From CAYMYN01 sp964394665 (GTDB lineage Bacteria; Planctomycetota; UBA1135; GCA-002686595), in contig CAYMYN010000019.1 in the NCBI GenBank assembly GCA_964394665.1, positions 1 to 64,000 on the forward strand: a DNA stretch of 64,000 nt, in the 5' to 3' direction. The first letter of the stretch is position 1; each line of letters opens with the position of its first letter. Both the position numbers and the translations under genes were made by a program. Of the stretch, positions 1 to 8,951 are shown piece by piece. The notes under the pieces are model-generated. The model was not told the origin of the DNA, ran no database searches, and saw only the letters and a list, made by a program, of their open reading frames with translations.

Positions 1-50
1 GTGTGAGAAGAATTCGAGCACTCTCGGTACGGCCGGCTTGCCGGCCGTCC

Positions 51-133
51 AAAAAACGTTCTGAGAGGCCGTCTGGATGGTCTGCTCCGGGTCCGCTCCG
101 GGTCCGCTCGATTTGTTTCCGGCCTCTCAGAAC
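51..133 (-). terminator. Probable intrinsic terminator of the secretion operon
   Basis: A perfect 14-bp inverted repeat (58-71, GTTCTGAGAGGCCG, and 120-133) overlaps the stop codon of the last gene of the operon. Read on the minus strand, the second arm is followed by G and then six T (positions 56-51), which is the layout of a rho-independent terminator. The 48-nt loop is unusually long and contains an 11-bp tandem repeat (84-105). A second, compact hairpin (29-48) lies just beyond the T-run. The long loop lowers certainty, but the placement is exact. Confidence 0.5.
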
Positions 134-900
134 TTCGGCAACGCGATAGGCGGGAAGTGCTGCTTCGCTTGCTGGCCCTGGGCCACCAGGAAGTTGCGCG
201 AGGAGACGCGCACGACCGGGCTCTGCCCGGGCGGCGACTCGACGAAGGCGGTGCCCCAACCGTCGTACAGGAAGTCGTCGTCCATCGGCAGGAGTCCCGT
301 CGCGACCAGGGTCTGGTACACGATCGGGTAGTTCGCCGGCAGGGGCTGGGTCGCCTGATAGAGCTGGTTGTAGAGCTGGATCGCGTTGTTCACGATCCGG
401 ATGCGCTCGAGGGTCAGCTCGCGCCGGATGGGGGTGACGTCCAGCTCGATCGAGATGTCGTCCTCCGTGCTCCAGACGTTGTCCTCGCCGCGGCTCTGGA
501 TCACGAGGCGGCTCTGCGAGCTCTGCACGCGGAAGGTGCGCGACCAGGCGTCCACCTCGTACCCGGTGAGCCCCGTGATCTGATCGGCGACCACCCCCGA
601 GAGGTAGGGGCCGCTCCAACCGGGTGCGGCCTGCGTGCCCGGGTCGAGGAGCAGCTCGCGCAGTTGCGTCGGCAGCCGGCCCACGTCGCGGAAGAAGGCG
701 CCCGAGGCCTGGGACAACTCGTGCAGGCGATCGCTGGTCGCCTTGCGCGCGCGGTGGGTCAGGACCTTGCTCGTCACCGGGACCGCCGCGCCCACCAGGA
801 CCGTCATGATCCCGATGGCGATGACCAGCTCGAGCAGGGTGAAGCCCCGCCGCGCGTGGTCTCGGCCCGGAATCGGCCTGGGACGGTCCTGCTTGGCCAC
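127..900 (-). CDS. GspG-like major pseudopilin with duplicated globular half
   Basis: This is a type II secretion pseudopilin of 257 residues. A 19-residue basic leader ends in Gly19, followed by Phe20-Thr-Leu-Leu-Glu24. That is a class III prepilin cleavage site with the invariant Glu at +5, and it runs into the hydrophobic N-terminal helix (about 20-45). The first globular part has GspG-type features (WSGPYL near 95-100, DAWSRTF at 118-124, and an acidic SRGEDNVWSTEDD loop typical of calcium binding). The second part (about 155-257) seems to repeat the pattern, with LYDGWGTAF. Normal GspG is about 140 residues. The GTG start at 900 overlaps the TAG of gspF by one base. It is the last gene of the operon and is followed by the terminator at 51-133. 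Confidence 0.85.
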   Translation of the reverse strand: MAKQDRPRPIPGRDHARRGFTLLELVIAIGIMTVLVGAAVPVTSKVLTHRARKATSDRLHELSQASGAFFRDVGRLPTQLRELLLDPGTQAAPGWSGPYLSGVVADQITGLTGYEVDAWSRTFRVQSSQSRLVIQSRGEDNVWSTEDDISIELDVTPIRRELTLERIRIVNNAIQLYNQLYQATQPLPANYPIVYQTLVATGLLPMDDDFLYDGWGTAFVESPPGQSPVVRVSSRNFLVAQGQQAKQHFPPIALPKF

Positions 901-2093
901 TACAGGTTCTCGTAGAGGTTGAAGATCGGGAGCAGGGCAGCCAGCAGGATGTACCCCACGACGAGGGCCGAGATCAGCAGGATCGCCGGCTCGAGGAAGC
1001 CCAGGAAACGTTTGACCAGGCGCGGGATCTCCTCGTCGTAGTACTCCACCAGGCGTCCGAGGCTGGAGCCGAGATCGCCCGTCTGTTCACCCACGCTCAC
1101 CAATTGGACCAGGAGCGGATCCGCGAAGGGTTCGCGCTCGAGCGACTCGGTGATCGTCATCCCGCGGCGCACCCCTTCAGCCGTTCTCTGGAATCCGGCC
1201 CGCAGGGCGGCGTTCCCGCAGGTCTGCCCGGCCACCTCGAGCACGGTGAAGACGTCGCACCCGGCGTTGAACAGGGTGCTGGCGGTCGAGGCGAAGCGGC
1301 TCGTCGCGATCTGGAGCGCCACGCGGCCCAGGCGCGGGATGCCCAGCACGCAGCGTCCCAGGAAGATGCGCCCGGCCGCGGAGCGCCGCGCCAGGAACAG
1401 GGCCGAGGCGGCGCCGACCAGCCCCAGGAGCAGCAGCAGCGCGTTGCCGCGCAGGAACTCCGAGAGCGCGATCACCGTGCGCGTCTGGGAGGGCAGGTCC
1501 TGGGCGCCCCCGGGGTAGAGCTTGAGGATGCGCGGCAGGACGAAGGTCAGCAGCGCCACGACCAGCGCCACGATGGCGAACCCGAGGAAGGCCGGGTAGG
1601 TCAGGGCCTGCAGCGTCGTGGCGCGCATGGCGCGGTTCCACTCCAGGTGCCGTGCCAGGCGCTTCAGGACGTGCTCGAGGGAGCCCGACGCCTCGCCGGC
1701 GCGCACCGAGGCGCGGTACACGAGCGGGAAACAGCGCGGATGGGCCTCGAGCGCCTCGGAGAGCGATTGGCCGTGCTCGAGGCCGAGCGTGACCTCCTCG
1801 AGCAGGGCCCGGCCCTGCTCGCTGGGCGCGCGTTTGGCCATCCCTTGCAGCGCTTGCAGCAGGGGCACGCCCGCGCCGGTCGTGACCGCGAGCTGGGTCG
1901 TGAAGGCGAGCAACTCGTCCGATCGCACCCGGTGCCGGCGGCGGGCATTCGCGCCGCCGTGGGCGGTCGCCTTGCACAGTTGCAGACCGTGACCTTCGAG
2001 CTCGCGATCGAGGGCGAGCTCGTCGTCCGCCCGCGAGCGTCCGGTCACCCGGCGCCCGTCGTGCGCGACCGCTTCGTAGGCGAAGGTCTTCAC
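900..2093 (-). CDS. gspF: GspF/PilC-type inner-membrane platform protein
   Basis: This 397-residue protein is the polytopic platform of a type II secretion or type IV pilus machine, which couples the ATPase to pseudopilus assembly. It has two T2SF domains, about residues 70-190 and 270-392. Membrane segments lie near 165-190, near 215-235 and at the C terminus. The C-terminal LLPIFNLYENL is the usual ending of GspF proteins. Length is normal for the family. The start is GTG at 2093, 13 bp after the gspE stop, and the end overlaps the gspG start by one base. The T2SS and pilus versions cannot be told apart from sequence alone. Gene order and the pseudopilin favour secretion. Confidence 0.93.
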   Translation of the reverse strand: MKTFAYEAVAHDGRRVTGRSRADDELALDRELEGHGLQLCKATAHGGANARRRHRVRSDELLAFTTQLAVTTGAGVPLLQALQGMAKRAPSEQGRALLEEVTLGLEHGQSLSEALEAHPRCFPLVYRASVRAGEASGSLEHVLKRLARHLEWNRAMRATTLQALTYPAFLGFAIVALVVALLTFVLPRILKLYPGGAQDLPSQTRTVIALSEFLRGNALLLLLGLVGAASALFLARRSAAGRIFLGRCVLGIPRLGRVALQIATSRFASTASTLFNAGCDVFTVLEVAGQTCGNAALRAGFQRTAEGVRRGMTITESLEREPFADPLLVQLVSVGEQTGDLGSSLGRLVEYYDEEIPRLVKRFLGFLEPAILLISALVVGYILLAALLPIFNLYENL

Positions 2094-2106
2094 GGCTGCT
2101 CGTCGC

Positions 2107-3774
2107 TCAACGTTCGTCGGCGTCCAGGCGGTGGCTGCGGGCGACGCGCAGCACCTCGTCGACGGTCGTCACGCCGCGGCGCACCTTGGCCTTGCCGTCC
2201 TCGACCATCGGTCGGAAGCCGCCGGCCAGCGCCGCGCGCAGCAACGAGGTCATGTCGGTCCCCTGGCGAATCAGCTCGGCGGTCTCGTCGGAGGGCAGGA
2301 AGAGCTCATGGATCAACGTGCGGCCGTAGAACCCCGAGCGCGCGCAGAGCGTGCAGCCGCGGCCGACGCGCGCCTCGCCCGCGTCGCCCTCGAGCCAGGC
2401 GAGCTGGCGCGCATCGTGCGTGGCCGGCTCGGCGCAGCTCTCGCACACCTTGCGCACCAGACGTTGGGCCAGGACGCCGATCAGGGCGTCCTCGACCAGG
2501 AAGGGCTCGACGCCCATGTCCGAGAGGCGCGGGATGGCGCCGATGGCACCGTTGGTGTGCAGGGTGGAGAGCACCAGGTGCCCGGTCATCGAGGCCTTGA
2601 TGGCCATGCCGGCAGTCTCCGGGTCGCGGATCTCGCCCACCAGGACGACGTCCGGGTCCTGCCGCAGGAGCGCGCGCAGGCCGGCATTGAAGTCGTAGCC
2701 GATCGACGGGTCGACCTGGCTCTGGCGGATCAACGGCATCGTGTACTCGACCGGGTCCTCGATCGTCGACACGTTGCGGCTCAGCGCGTCGACCTCGGCC
2801 AGGACCGCGTAGAGCGTGGTCGTCTTGCCCGATCCGGTCGGTCCTGTGACGAGGAACAGGCCGTGCGGCCGGGCCGCGATCGCGCGCAGCACGCCCTGGG
2901 TCGCGGGCGGGATGCCGAGCTGGCCCAGGCGTAGGGTGTTGGCGCTCGTGTCGAGGATGCGCAGCACCGCGTTCTCGCCCTGGGTGCAGGGCATGAGCGA
3001 GACGCGCAGGTCCACGCGCCGGCCGTCGACCGTGAGGCGCATGCGACCGTCCTGGGGTCGACGCCGCTCGGCGATGTCGAGGCGCGAGAGCACCTTGATG
3101 CGCGAGACGATCGCCTCGGTGGCGTCGCGCGGCAGGTTCTCGCCGGGGACCAACATGCCGTCGATGCGGTAGCGCACGCGGGTGATGTTCTCCTCCGGTT
3201 CGAGGTGCACGTCCGTCGCCCCGCGGCGGATGCCGTCCACCAGCAGGGCTTCGGTCACCCGTTCGACCGGGAAGTCGTCGCCGAAACGGCGGTTGGCGCC
3301 GGCCGTGTTCTGGAAGATCGCCGCCAGCTCGCCCTGGGCGGGACGCAGGTGCTGGCGCACCAGGCGGCCGAGGTCCTCCTCGGTGAGCACGCGCAGCTCG
3401 AGCGGGAAGGGGAAGCGCTGGCGAATCGCGCTCAGCTTCTCGGGGTCGCCCGGATCGACCATTGCGACCACCAGCGAGCCCTGCTCCATGCGCACGGGGA
3501 AGGCCTGGGTCTCGTGGACGAACTCGGGATCGAGGGCGGACAGCAGCACCTCGTCGGGCTCGACCTCGTCGGGGCGCACGCGCCGGATGCCGAGGTCCTC
3601 GGCGATCAGGTCGGCCATGGCGTCGGGGCGCACGAAGCCCAGCGAGATCAGGATCTCGCCCAGCGGCCGGTGCGCCCGCTTCTGCTCGTGCAGGGCCACG
3701 CCGAGCTGCTCGGCGCTGAGCAGACCGCGGGCGATCAGGCGGTCGCCCAGGCGGCCCTTGAGCAGTTGGCTCAT
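2107..3774 (-). CDS. gspE: GspE/PilB-type assembly ATPase
   Basis: This hexameric ATPase powers pseudopilus assembly on the cytoplasmic side. It has 555 residues. An N-terminal MshEN/GspE-N domain spans about 8-140. The nucleotide-binding core has Walker A GPTGSGKTT at 311-319, an atypical Walker B in DPDVVLVGEIRD at 373-384, and the His box GHLVLSTLHTN at 398-408. A tetra-cysteine zinc site (C444, C447, C474, C477) is spaced as in GspE. The ATG at 3774 overlaps the gspD stop as ATGA. All catalytic motifs are present, so the protein should be active. Confidence 0.95.
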   Translation of the reverse strand: MSQLLKGRLGDRLIARGLLSAEQLGVALHEQKRAHRPLGEILISLGFVRPDAMADLIAEDLGIRRVRPDEVEPDEVLLSALDPEFVHETQAFPVRMEQGSLVVAMVDPGDPEKLSAIRQRFPFPLELRVLTEEDLGRLVRQHLRPAQGELAAIFQNTAGANRRFGDDFPVERVTEALLVDGIRRGATDVHLEPEENITRVRYRIDGMLVPGENLPRDATEAIVSRIKVLSRLDIAERRRPQDGRMRLTVDGRRVDLRVSLMPCTQGENAVLRILDTSANTLRLGQLGIPPATQGVLRAIAARPHGLFLVTGPTGSGKTTTLYAVLAEVDALSRNVSTIEDPVEYTMPLIRQSQVDPSIGYDFNAGLRALLRQDPDVVLVGEIRDPETAGMAIKASMTGHLVLSTLHTNGAIGAIPRLSDMGVEPFLVEDALIGVLAQRLVRKVCESCAEPATHDARQLAWLEGDAGEARVGRGCTLCARSGFYGRTLIHELFLPSDETAELIRQGTDMTSLLRAALAGGFRPMVEDGKAKVRRGVTTVDEVLRVARSHRLDADER

Positions 3775-5246
3775 CGCTCGCCCTCCGAGTCCGAGGGATA
3801 GGGCATGGGCAATGCCATCGAGCTCCAGCGCTCGCGGTAGCGCTGCTCGTAGGCCTCGCCCACGGCCGCGGCCTGGACCGGGTCGAGGATGCGCGGCGTC
3901 AGGAAGACGAGCAGCTCGCGGCGATCGTCGCGGTCGTTGCGGTTGCGAAAGAGGTGACCCACGAGCGGCAGGTGCATGAGCAGCGGCACGCCGTCGTGGG
4001 CGCGGCTGCGGCGGTTCTGCATCAGGCCGCCCATCACGATCGTCTGGCCGTCGGCGACCAGGAAACGCGAGGCCAGGCGACGCGTGTCGACCACCGGGAT
4101 GTCGTTGAAGAAGTCGACGACCTCGGAGAGCTCCTGCTCGATCGCGATCTGCAGGACGCCGCCTTCCTGGATCACCGGCAACACCTTGAGCTTGATGCCG
4201 GCCTCCTTGAACTGCACTTCCTCGACGACCGTGGAGCCGACCCCGGCCGTCGTGCCCGACGTGGTGCTGGTCACGTTGACGTAGGGGACCTCTTCGACGA
4301 ACTCGATCTCGGCCTGCGTGTTGCTGACCGTCAGCACGCGCGGCGAGCTGACCAGATCCAAGCTGACGTAGCGCCGCAGGAGGTCGATCGTGGCCTCGAC
4401 GCCGTTCTTGGGGTCGTCGAGCACGAGCGAGAAGCGTGAGACGCTGTTGCCGAGGTTCTGCAGGATCGTCGCCGTGCGGCCGTCGTTCGTGACGGGGATG
4501 CTGGAGGTGACCCCCATGCGGAAGTTGTCCGTCAGGCTGACCTCGAAGATGCTGACCTCGACCAGCACCTGGCGCTTGAGCCGGTCGACCGAGTCGAGGA
4601 ACTCGGCCACCAGCTCGATCTCGCGCTGCGGGCCGGAGAGCAGCACGACGTTCTGGTGCTCGTCGACCACGGCCACCGATCCGGGCGCCAGGCTCGCCAC
4701 CTGCTCGCGCACGTCGGCGGCGCCGATCGAGCGCAGTTGGAAGCGACCCACGGCGCGCTGGGTCCCGTCGGCGCGTCGGACCCAGAAGACGCCCGGAGGA
4801 TCCTCGGCCAGCTCGAGACCGTTGCGGCCCAGGATGGCCGTCAGCGCGTCGTCGAGGCGGACGCTCGGGAAGGACGCGTCGAGCGTCCCGCCGAGGGTCG
4901 CGTCGAGGTAGATGTTGACGCCCGCGAGTTCCGCCAGGTGGTGCAGCGCCTGGGTCAGCGGCACGCCGCGCAGCTCGAGCGAGTAGCGCTCCTCGCCGGC
5001 GACCCGCGGCCGCGGTGGGCGCGCGGAGCGCGGCGCGGCGGGCGCCGGGTCGGATGGGGGGGCCGGGGCGTGCTCGGCGACCCGGCCGCCGAGGACGGGG
5101 GACTCCGCCAGGTAGTTCACCGGCGCGTTCTCCGGCGCGCGCCGCTCGGACGCGACTCCGCCGCAGGCGCCGATCAGGACCAGGAACAGGCCCACGGCGA
5201 CGGGGAGCGTCGCAGCGCGCGGGTGCGTGGAAGGCGCGGGGATCAC
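3771..5246 (-). CDS. gspD: GspD/PilQ-type secretin, lipoprotein
   Basis: This is an outer-membrane secretin of 491 residues, shorter than typical GspD (about 650). I chose the GTG at 5246 because it makes a GTGA overlap with the upstream stop and places a lipoprotein signal at the N terminus, with lipobox I25-G-A-C28. The many upstream residues in the same open frame are antisense shadow. A short N0/STN-like domain (about 85-155) and one N1-like domain (about 165-225) precede the secretin core, which has VLVEVSIFEVSLTD and the C-terminal PLLMHLPLVGHLFRNR...LLVFLTPRIL signature. The lipobox suggests self-piloting to the outer membrane, since no pilotin is seen here. Confidence 0.92.
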   Translation of the reverse strand: MIPAPSTHPRAATLPVAVGLFLVLIGACGGVASERRAPENAPVNYLAESPVLGGRVAEHAPAPPSDPAPAAPRSARPPRPRVAGEERYSLELRGVPLTQALHHLAELAGVNIYLDATLGGTLDASFPSVRLDDALTAILGRNGLELAEDPPGVFWVRRADGTQRAVGRFQLRSIGAADVREQVASLAPGSVAVVDEHQNVVLLSGPQREIELVAEFLDSVDRLKRQVLVEVSIFEVSLTDNFRMGVTSSIPVTNDGRTATILQNLGNSVSRFSLVLDDPKNGVEATIDLLRRYVSLDLVSSPRVLTVSNTQAEIEFVEEVPYVNVTSTTSGTTAGVGSTVVEEVQFKEAGIKLKVLPVIQEGGVLQIAIEQELSEVVDFFNDIPVVDTRRLASRFLVADGQTIVMGGLMQNRRSRAHDGVPLLMHLPLVGHLFRNRNDRDDRRELLVFLTPRILDPVQAAAVGEAYEQRYRERWSSMALPMPYPSDSEGER

Positions 5247-5974
5247 GGCTGCTGGTCTCCGTCGTGGGGCGTGCCGGCGGCGCCGTCCGGGTGGGTGGGG
5301 AGGGGGGCGGTCGCCCCCGGGCGCGGCGCGGCAGCGACGGGCGGCAGCTCGAGGCGCAGGCTGCGATCGCCCGCGCGCAGCTCGACGTGACGGCGGGCGA
5401 CGAGCGTGACGCGGAGCTCTCCGGGGACGAGCTCGTCCCCGGCGCGCACCAGCCGGGAGCCGAGGATGGCGACGCCTTGCTCGGGCCCGTGCAGGATCCC
5501 GCTCAAGGGATTCGAGGCGAGGAACAGGTCCAGCGCCTCGTCGGCGCGCGCGCGCCGCGCATCCCGGGCGTCGAAGAGCCCGGGCGTGCCGGTCGGCGCC
5601 GCGTCGGCGGGCTGCAGGCCGCCGAAGGCCTGCGCCAGACGCTCGAGCAGCTCCTCGCGCGGTTCCGGGGCGAAGTTGCGCCCCGCGAAGGGGAGCGGGA
5701 TCGCTTCCGACTCGGTGGGGGCGGGCTCGGAGGCTTCGCTCCCCGCCGCGGGCGCGGGCGGCGACCCACCGACCAGGTCGATGGGCAGCGGCTCCGCCTC
5801 GGAGCCGGGGAGCGTTCCGAGGAAGACGCTCGACTCGGGGTCCAGATCGTCGATCGGACCGCCGGCGCTCTTCTGCCCGACGATCTGCGGGACCCACACG
5901 GCCAGCGAGCCGAGGAACAGCAGCGCGGCGAGGACTCGTTTCTTGTTCGTGCTCATGGGGGAGCTCGGGATCAC
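5243..5974 (-). CDS. PilP/GspC-GspB-like periplasmic linker protein
   Basis: This 243-residue protein has one N-terminal membrane segment (about 12-31) and a Pro/Ala/Glu-rich linker. The C-terminal domain (about 165-243) has alternating short beta strands, with GILHGPEQGVAILGSRLVR and GDELVPGELRVTLV. This resembles the C-terminal domain of GspB/PilP proteins, which join the inner-membrane complex to the secretin. The gene lies directly upstream of gspD, where pilP or gspC is expected. The GTG at 5974 gives a GTGA overlap with the previous gene, and an internal ATG at 5956 is the alternative. The family assignment is by pattern and position, not by a strong motif. Confidence 0.65.
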   Translation of the reverse strand: MIPSSPMSTNKKRVLAALLFLGSLAVWVPQIVGQKSAGGPIDDLDPESSVFLGTLPGSEAEPLPIDLVGGSPPAPAAGSEASEPAPTESEAIPLPFAGRNFAPEPREELLERLAQAFGGLQPADAAPTGTPGLFDARDARRARADEALDLFLASNPLSGILHGPEQGVAILGSRLVRAGDELVPGELRVTLVARRHVELRAGDRSLRLELPPVAAAPRPGATAPLPTHPDGAAGTPHDGDQQP

Positions 5975-6606
5975 CAGTCGCTGGCCACCAGGTCTTCGAC
6001 CCCCGCCGCGCCGGGGACGGGCGGAGCGGGTGGGCCGCGGTGCAGGAGGCCCAGGTGCAGGATGGACTGGAAGGTGGACCGGCGCGTCGAGCCGCGCGCC
6101 ATGGACAGCTCGAGGACCACGGCCGGGAAGCCGGCGGCGCGCACGTCGCCGACGAAGCGCGTCAGGGTCGCCGGGTCGGCCTCGGTCGAGATGCGCGCGT
6201 CTTGCAGGTACACCGTCTGGCCATCGATCTCGGCCGCCAGGTCGTGGGAGGCCCCGAGCTCGATCGCATCCAGGGCCAGGCCGCTGGTGGCGGCCGCCAG
6301 GCGCAGGACGGTGAAGACGTCGAGCGCTTCGAGGCGCGTCGGCAGGAGCCCGTCGAGGCGGGCCGCTTCGGCCCGCAGGCGTTCGGGGTCGGCGCCGCGG
6401 CGCAGCTCGGAGAGCCGCAGCGTCAGGTCGTGGAGTTGGGCCAGGTCGTGCTCCGCCAGGCCGTAGCGCAGGCGGGCCTCGCGCACCGAGAGCAGGGGGC
6501 CGCTGGTGACGCCCATCAGGCCCAGCAGGACCGCCACGGCCGGAACGACGAGCAGGGCGTAGGCGTTCGCCTGCCAGGAGCGCCCGCCCTGGATGCGTTC
6601 CTTCAT
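5971..6606 (-). CDS. PilO/GspM-like inner-membrane assembly protein
   Basis: This is a bitopic protein of 211 residues. It has a short cytoplasmic N terminus, one membrane segment (about 15-38), a coiled-coil stretch (about 42-85) and a small periplasmic alpha/beta domain (about 95-185), which is the architecture of PilO and GspM. These proteins bind the GspL/PilN partner encoded just upstream. The C terminus is Pro-rich. The ATG at 6606 overlaps the upstream stop as ATGA. There is no sequence signature, so the call rests on topology, size and operon position. Confidence 0.65.
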   Translation of the reverse strand: MKERIQGGRSWQANAYALLVVPAVAVLLGLMGVTSGPLLSVREARLRYGLAEHDLAQLHDLTLRLSELRRGADPERLRAEAARLDGLLPTRLEALDVFTVLRLAAATSGLALDAIELGASHDLAAEIDGQTVYLQDARISTEADPATLTRFVGDVRAAGFPAVVLELSMARGSTRRSTFQSILHLGLLHRGPPAPPVPGAAGVEDLVASDW

Positions 6607-8096
6607 CGCGGCACCTCGCGGCTCGCGCGCAGGCCGAACGCCAGGCGCGGGTCGGCCTCGCCCTGGACGCGCCGCGTCTCGGGCAGCGCCGCGGGTGGCG
6701 TGAGCTCGACGTCGCGGAAGTGGGGGCTGCCCTCGAGGGTCCGCCGCAGCTCCTCGAGCGCCAGGTAGCCGGTCAGCGGATCGGCGCTCGTCTCGCCCGT
6801 GGCGTCGATCGTGAGTCCGGTCGGCGTGGCGGTCAGCGCCAGGGTCGTGAGCTGTCCGCGGCCGGCGAAGGCGCGGGACAGGTCGAGCAGCATCTCCTCG
6901 AGCGGGACTCCCAGTCCGTCCAGCGCCTCCAGGCGCCGTCGCCTGCGCTCGACCCCCTCCCGCGCCCACTCGCGCGCCTGGGCCTCGCGGGACAGGGCGG
7001 GCAGGTCGTCGGTCAACTCGCGCACGAGGTCCCCGGCCTCCTGCCACCCGTGCCGGCGCTCCTCGATGTGCCCCACGCAGATCCGGCCCGCGACCACGGC
7101 GACCAGCCCGAGGGCGGTGGTCAACGCGACCAGGCTCGCGGGGCGGGGCGCGATGGGCACGCACAGGTCGAGCGTGAACGGTCCGCTGCGCAGCGCGGCC
7201 CCGAGCGCCTCGGCGCGGCCCACGCCGGGCGCCGCGTCGGCCGCGCCGGGGTGCTGCTCGACGCGCGTGCCGGGCAAGGCCGCGTAGAGCGCCGGGCCCA
7301 GCCCGCCCGCGTCCTCCGGCTCCGCGCCGACCAGCACGACCTCGGCGATCGACGCTCCACGGCTGTGCTTGCGCCAGAACAGGTCGAGACCGCGCAGCTC
7401 CTGGATCAGGGTCATGGCGAGCGGGCTGCCTGCCCCCAGACGGCCGGCGAGGATCGTCTGGTGCACGAGCGCGCCGCCCTGGATCAGGCTCAGCACCGCC
7501 GAGTCCGGCCCGAAGCCGACCACCACCCGTCCGCCCGTCTCCTGGGTCTCGAGGACCGCGCGCTGACCGAGGGCCACGAGCCGCGCGGGGAGGATGCGGC
7601 GGACGCGCAGCCCGCGTCGGCGCAGGTGCACCTCGAGCTGCGTCAGTTGCACCCGCTCCTGCGCGATGAGCAGCCACTTGTGGGTCCTCGCCTCCGCGGG
7701 CTTCGACTCGTCCGACTCGAGCCCCAGGTGCAGCGCGCCGAACACACAGGCCTTCTCCTTCGTGCCGCACAGGTTCGCCGCCTTGCGGCGCAGGGCCAGG
7801 CGCAGCTCGCGCTCCGCCAGGTCCGGCAGGGAGAGGACCCGCGCGTGGAGGAACTCGTCGGCCAGCACGAGCGTGCACTCGCGCCCGCGACGGCCGAGGC
7901 TGCGCACCAGCTCCGCGGCGGCCCGCGCGACGTCGCCGCAGGCGGAGCCCAGGAGCGGCGCCCGGCCGAGGATCGGCTCGCCTCCCGGCGCCTGCTCGAA
8001 CCACTCGACGAAGCCCGGTGCGACGTACAGGACGGCGCGGGTGCGGCCGAGGGAGGCGCTCTTGGGGGAGGGCATGGGGCGGGGACGGCGGCTCAC
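6603..8096 (-). CDS. GspL-like protein: PilM actin-like domain joined to PilN domain
   Basis: The 497-residue first gene of the secretion operon combines two parts. The cytoplasmic N-terminal part (about 18-300) resembles the actin-like PilM/GspL fold, with VLSLPDLAERELRLALRRKA matching the region that follows the ATP-binding core. A membrane segment (about 320-342) and a periplasmic coiled coil with a ferredoxin-like domain follow, as in PilN or the end of GspL. It would recruit the GspE ATPase to the membrane. The GTG at 8096 is taken as start. ATG at 8075 is equally possible, and neither has a clear ribosome binding site. No convincing promoter is visible in the 133 bp to the divergent pseudopilin. 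Confidence 0.72.
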   Translation of the reverse strand: MSRRPRPMPSPKSASLGRTRAVLYVAPGFVEWFEQAPGGEPILGRAPLLGSACGDVARAAAELVRSLGRRGRECTLVLADEFLHARVLSLPDLAERELRLALRRKAANLCGTKEKACVFGALHLGLESDESKPAEARTHKWLLIAQERVQLTQLEVHLRRRGLRVRRILPARLVALGQRAVLETQETGGRVVVGFGPDSAVLSLIQGGALVHQTILAGRLGAGSPLAMTLIQELRGLDLFWRKHSRGASIAEVVLVGAEPEDAGGLGPALYAALPGTRVEQHPGAADAAPGVGRAEALGAALRSGPFTLDLCVPIAPRPASLVALTTALGLVAVVAGRICVGHIEERRHGWQEAGDLVRELTDDLPALSREAQAREWAREGVERRRRRLEALDGLGVPLEEMLLDLSRAFAGRGQLTTLALTATPTGLTIDATGETSADPLTGYLALEELRRTLEGSPHFRDVELTPPAALPETRRVQGEADPRLAFGLRASREVPR

Positions 8097-8229
8097 GGCC
8101 GGCGCAGGGGTGTCCCTGCATCGACCGGGCGGCCCGGGCCCTTGAGCGCGTGGGGCCGGGCGCCCTTCAAGGCCTGTGCGCGCGCGGGCCGATCACCCGA
8201 TCACCCGGTCGCTCTCCCGGGCTTGCGCC

Positions 8230-8736
8230 GTGTCGTCCCGCTCCGGATTCAGCCTGCTCGAGCTCGTCCTGGTCGTGCTCCTGATCACGATCCTGGCCGG
8301 TTCCCTGGCCCCCAGCGTCACCGCGCGCCTCGCCCAGGCCCGAGACGCGCGGCGCATGGCCGATCTCCAGACCCTCGTCGGGGCGATCGAGCAGTACCAA
8401 CTCCAGACCGGCCACTACCCCGTGGGGGATCCACGTCGCGGCGCGGACGGCTGGGACGTCTCGAACGACGGCGCGTTCCTGCCGGAGCTCGTGCGCGAGG
8501 GCTTCCTGCGCGAGGCGCTCTTCGACCCGCTCGACGACGGGCAACACTTCTACGCCTATCAGCGCTATCCCGCCGACGCCCACGGCTGCGTGGGCGGGCC
8601 GTTCTTCGTGCTCGGCATCAAGCGCCTCGAGACGGACAAGTACGAGTCCCACCGGCGCGGGCTCTTCAGTTGCAGCGGTCGCGACTGGAACCTGGAGTTC
8701 GCCTACGTGACCGGCGGCGGAACCCGGGCGCGCTGA
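8230..8736 (+). CDS. Type II secretion pseudopilin, divergent from the operon
   Basis: This 168-residue pseudopilin has a six-residue basic leader ending in Gly6. Phe7-Ser-Leu-Leu-Glu11 (Glu at +5) and a hydrophobic helix follow. I chose GTG at 8230, not the upstream ATG at 8176, because it gives a standard short prepilin leader. The globular part has GspG-like marks (HYPVG, DGWDVSNDGAFLPEL), and two cysteines (in DAHGC and FSCSG) could form a disulfide. It stands alone on the opposite strand from the operon and is probably a second pilin-like subunit. The 215 bp after its stop are shared with the convergent DUF748 gene. They hold several small GC-rich stems without a T-run. Confidence 0.8.
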   Translation: MSSRSGFSLLELVLVVLLITILAGSLAPSVTARLAQARDARRMADLQTLVGAIEQYQLQTGHYPVGDPRRGADGWDVSNDGAFLPELVREGFLREALFDPLDDGQHFYAYQRYPADAHGCVGGPFFVLGIKRLETDKYESHRRGLFSCSGRDWNLEFAYVTGGGTRAR

Positions 8737-8951
8737 GGCGCGACCCGCGTCCCCGCGCCCGACCCGATGCGACGGCGGCCCGCTCGGTGCGCCGGATCGG
8801 GCAAAGTTTGGGTTTTCTCGCACGCGGAGCGGCCATCCCACGTACTCGTGGCCAGAGAGAGGTCGAGGCCCTCCGGTCCCCCAGGGGATCGGGGGGCCGA
8901 GCCCTTTTCGGGGCCCAGCGGGCGCCGGCGCGGGGTGCGCGCGGCTCCCGC

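Noticed and set aside
29..48. Plus-strand terminator at the compact hairpin near the window start
   Set aside because: It is followed by six A, not T, on the plus strand. On the minus strand it lies after the T-run of the terminator already called.
8737..8951. Terminators between the convergent pseudopilin and DUF748 genes
   Set aside because: Several short GC stems can be drawn but none is followed by a T-run in either direction.
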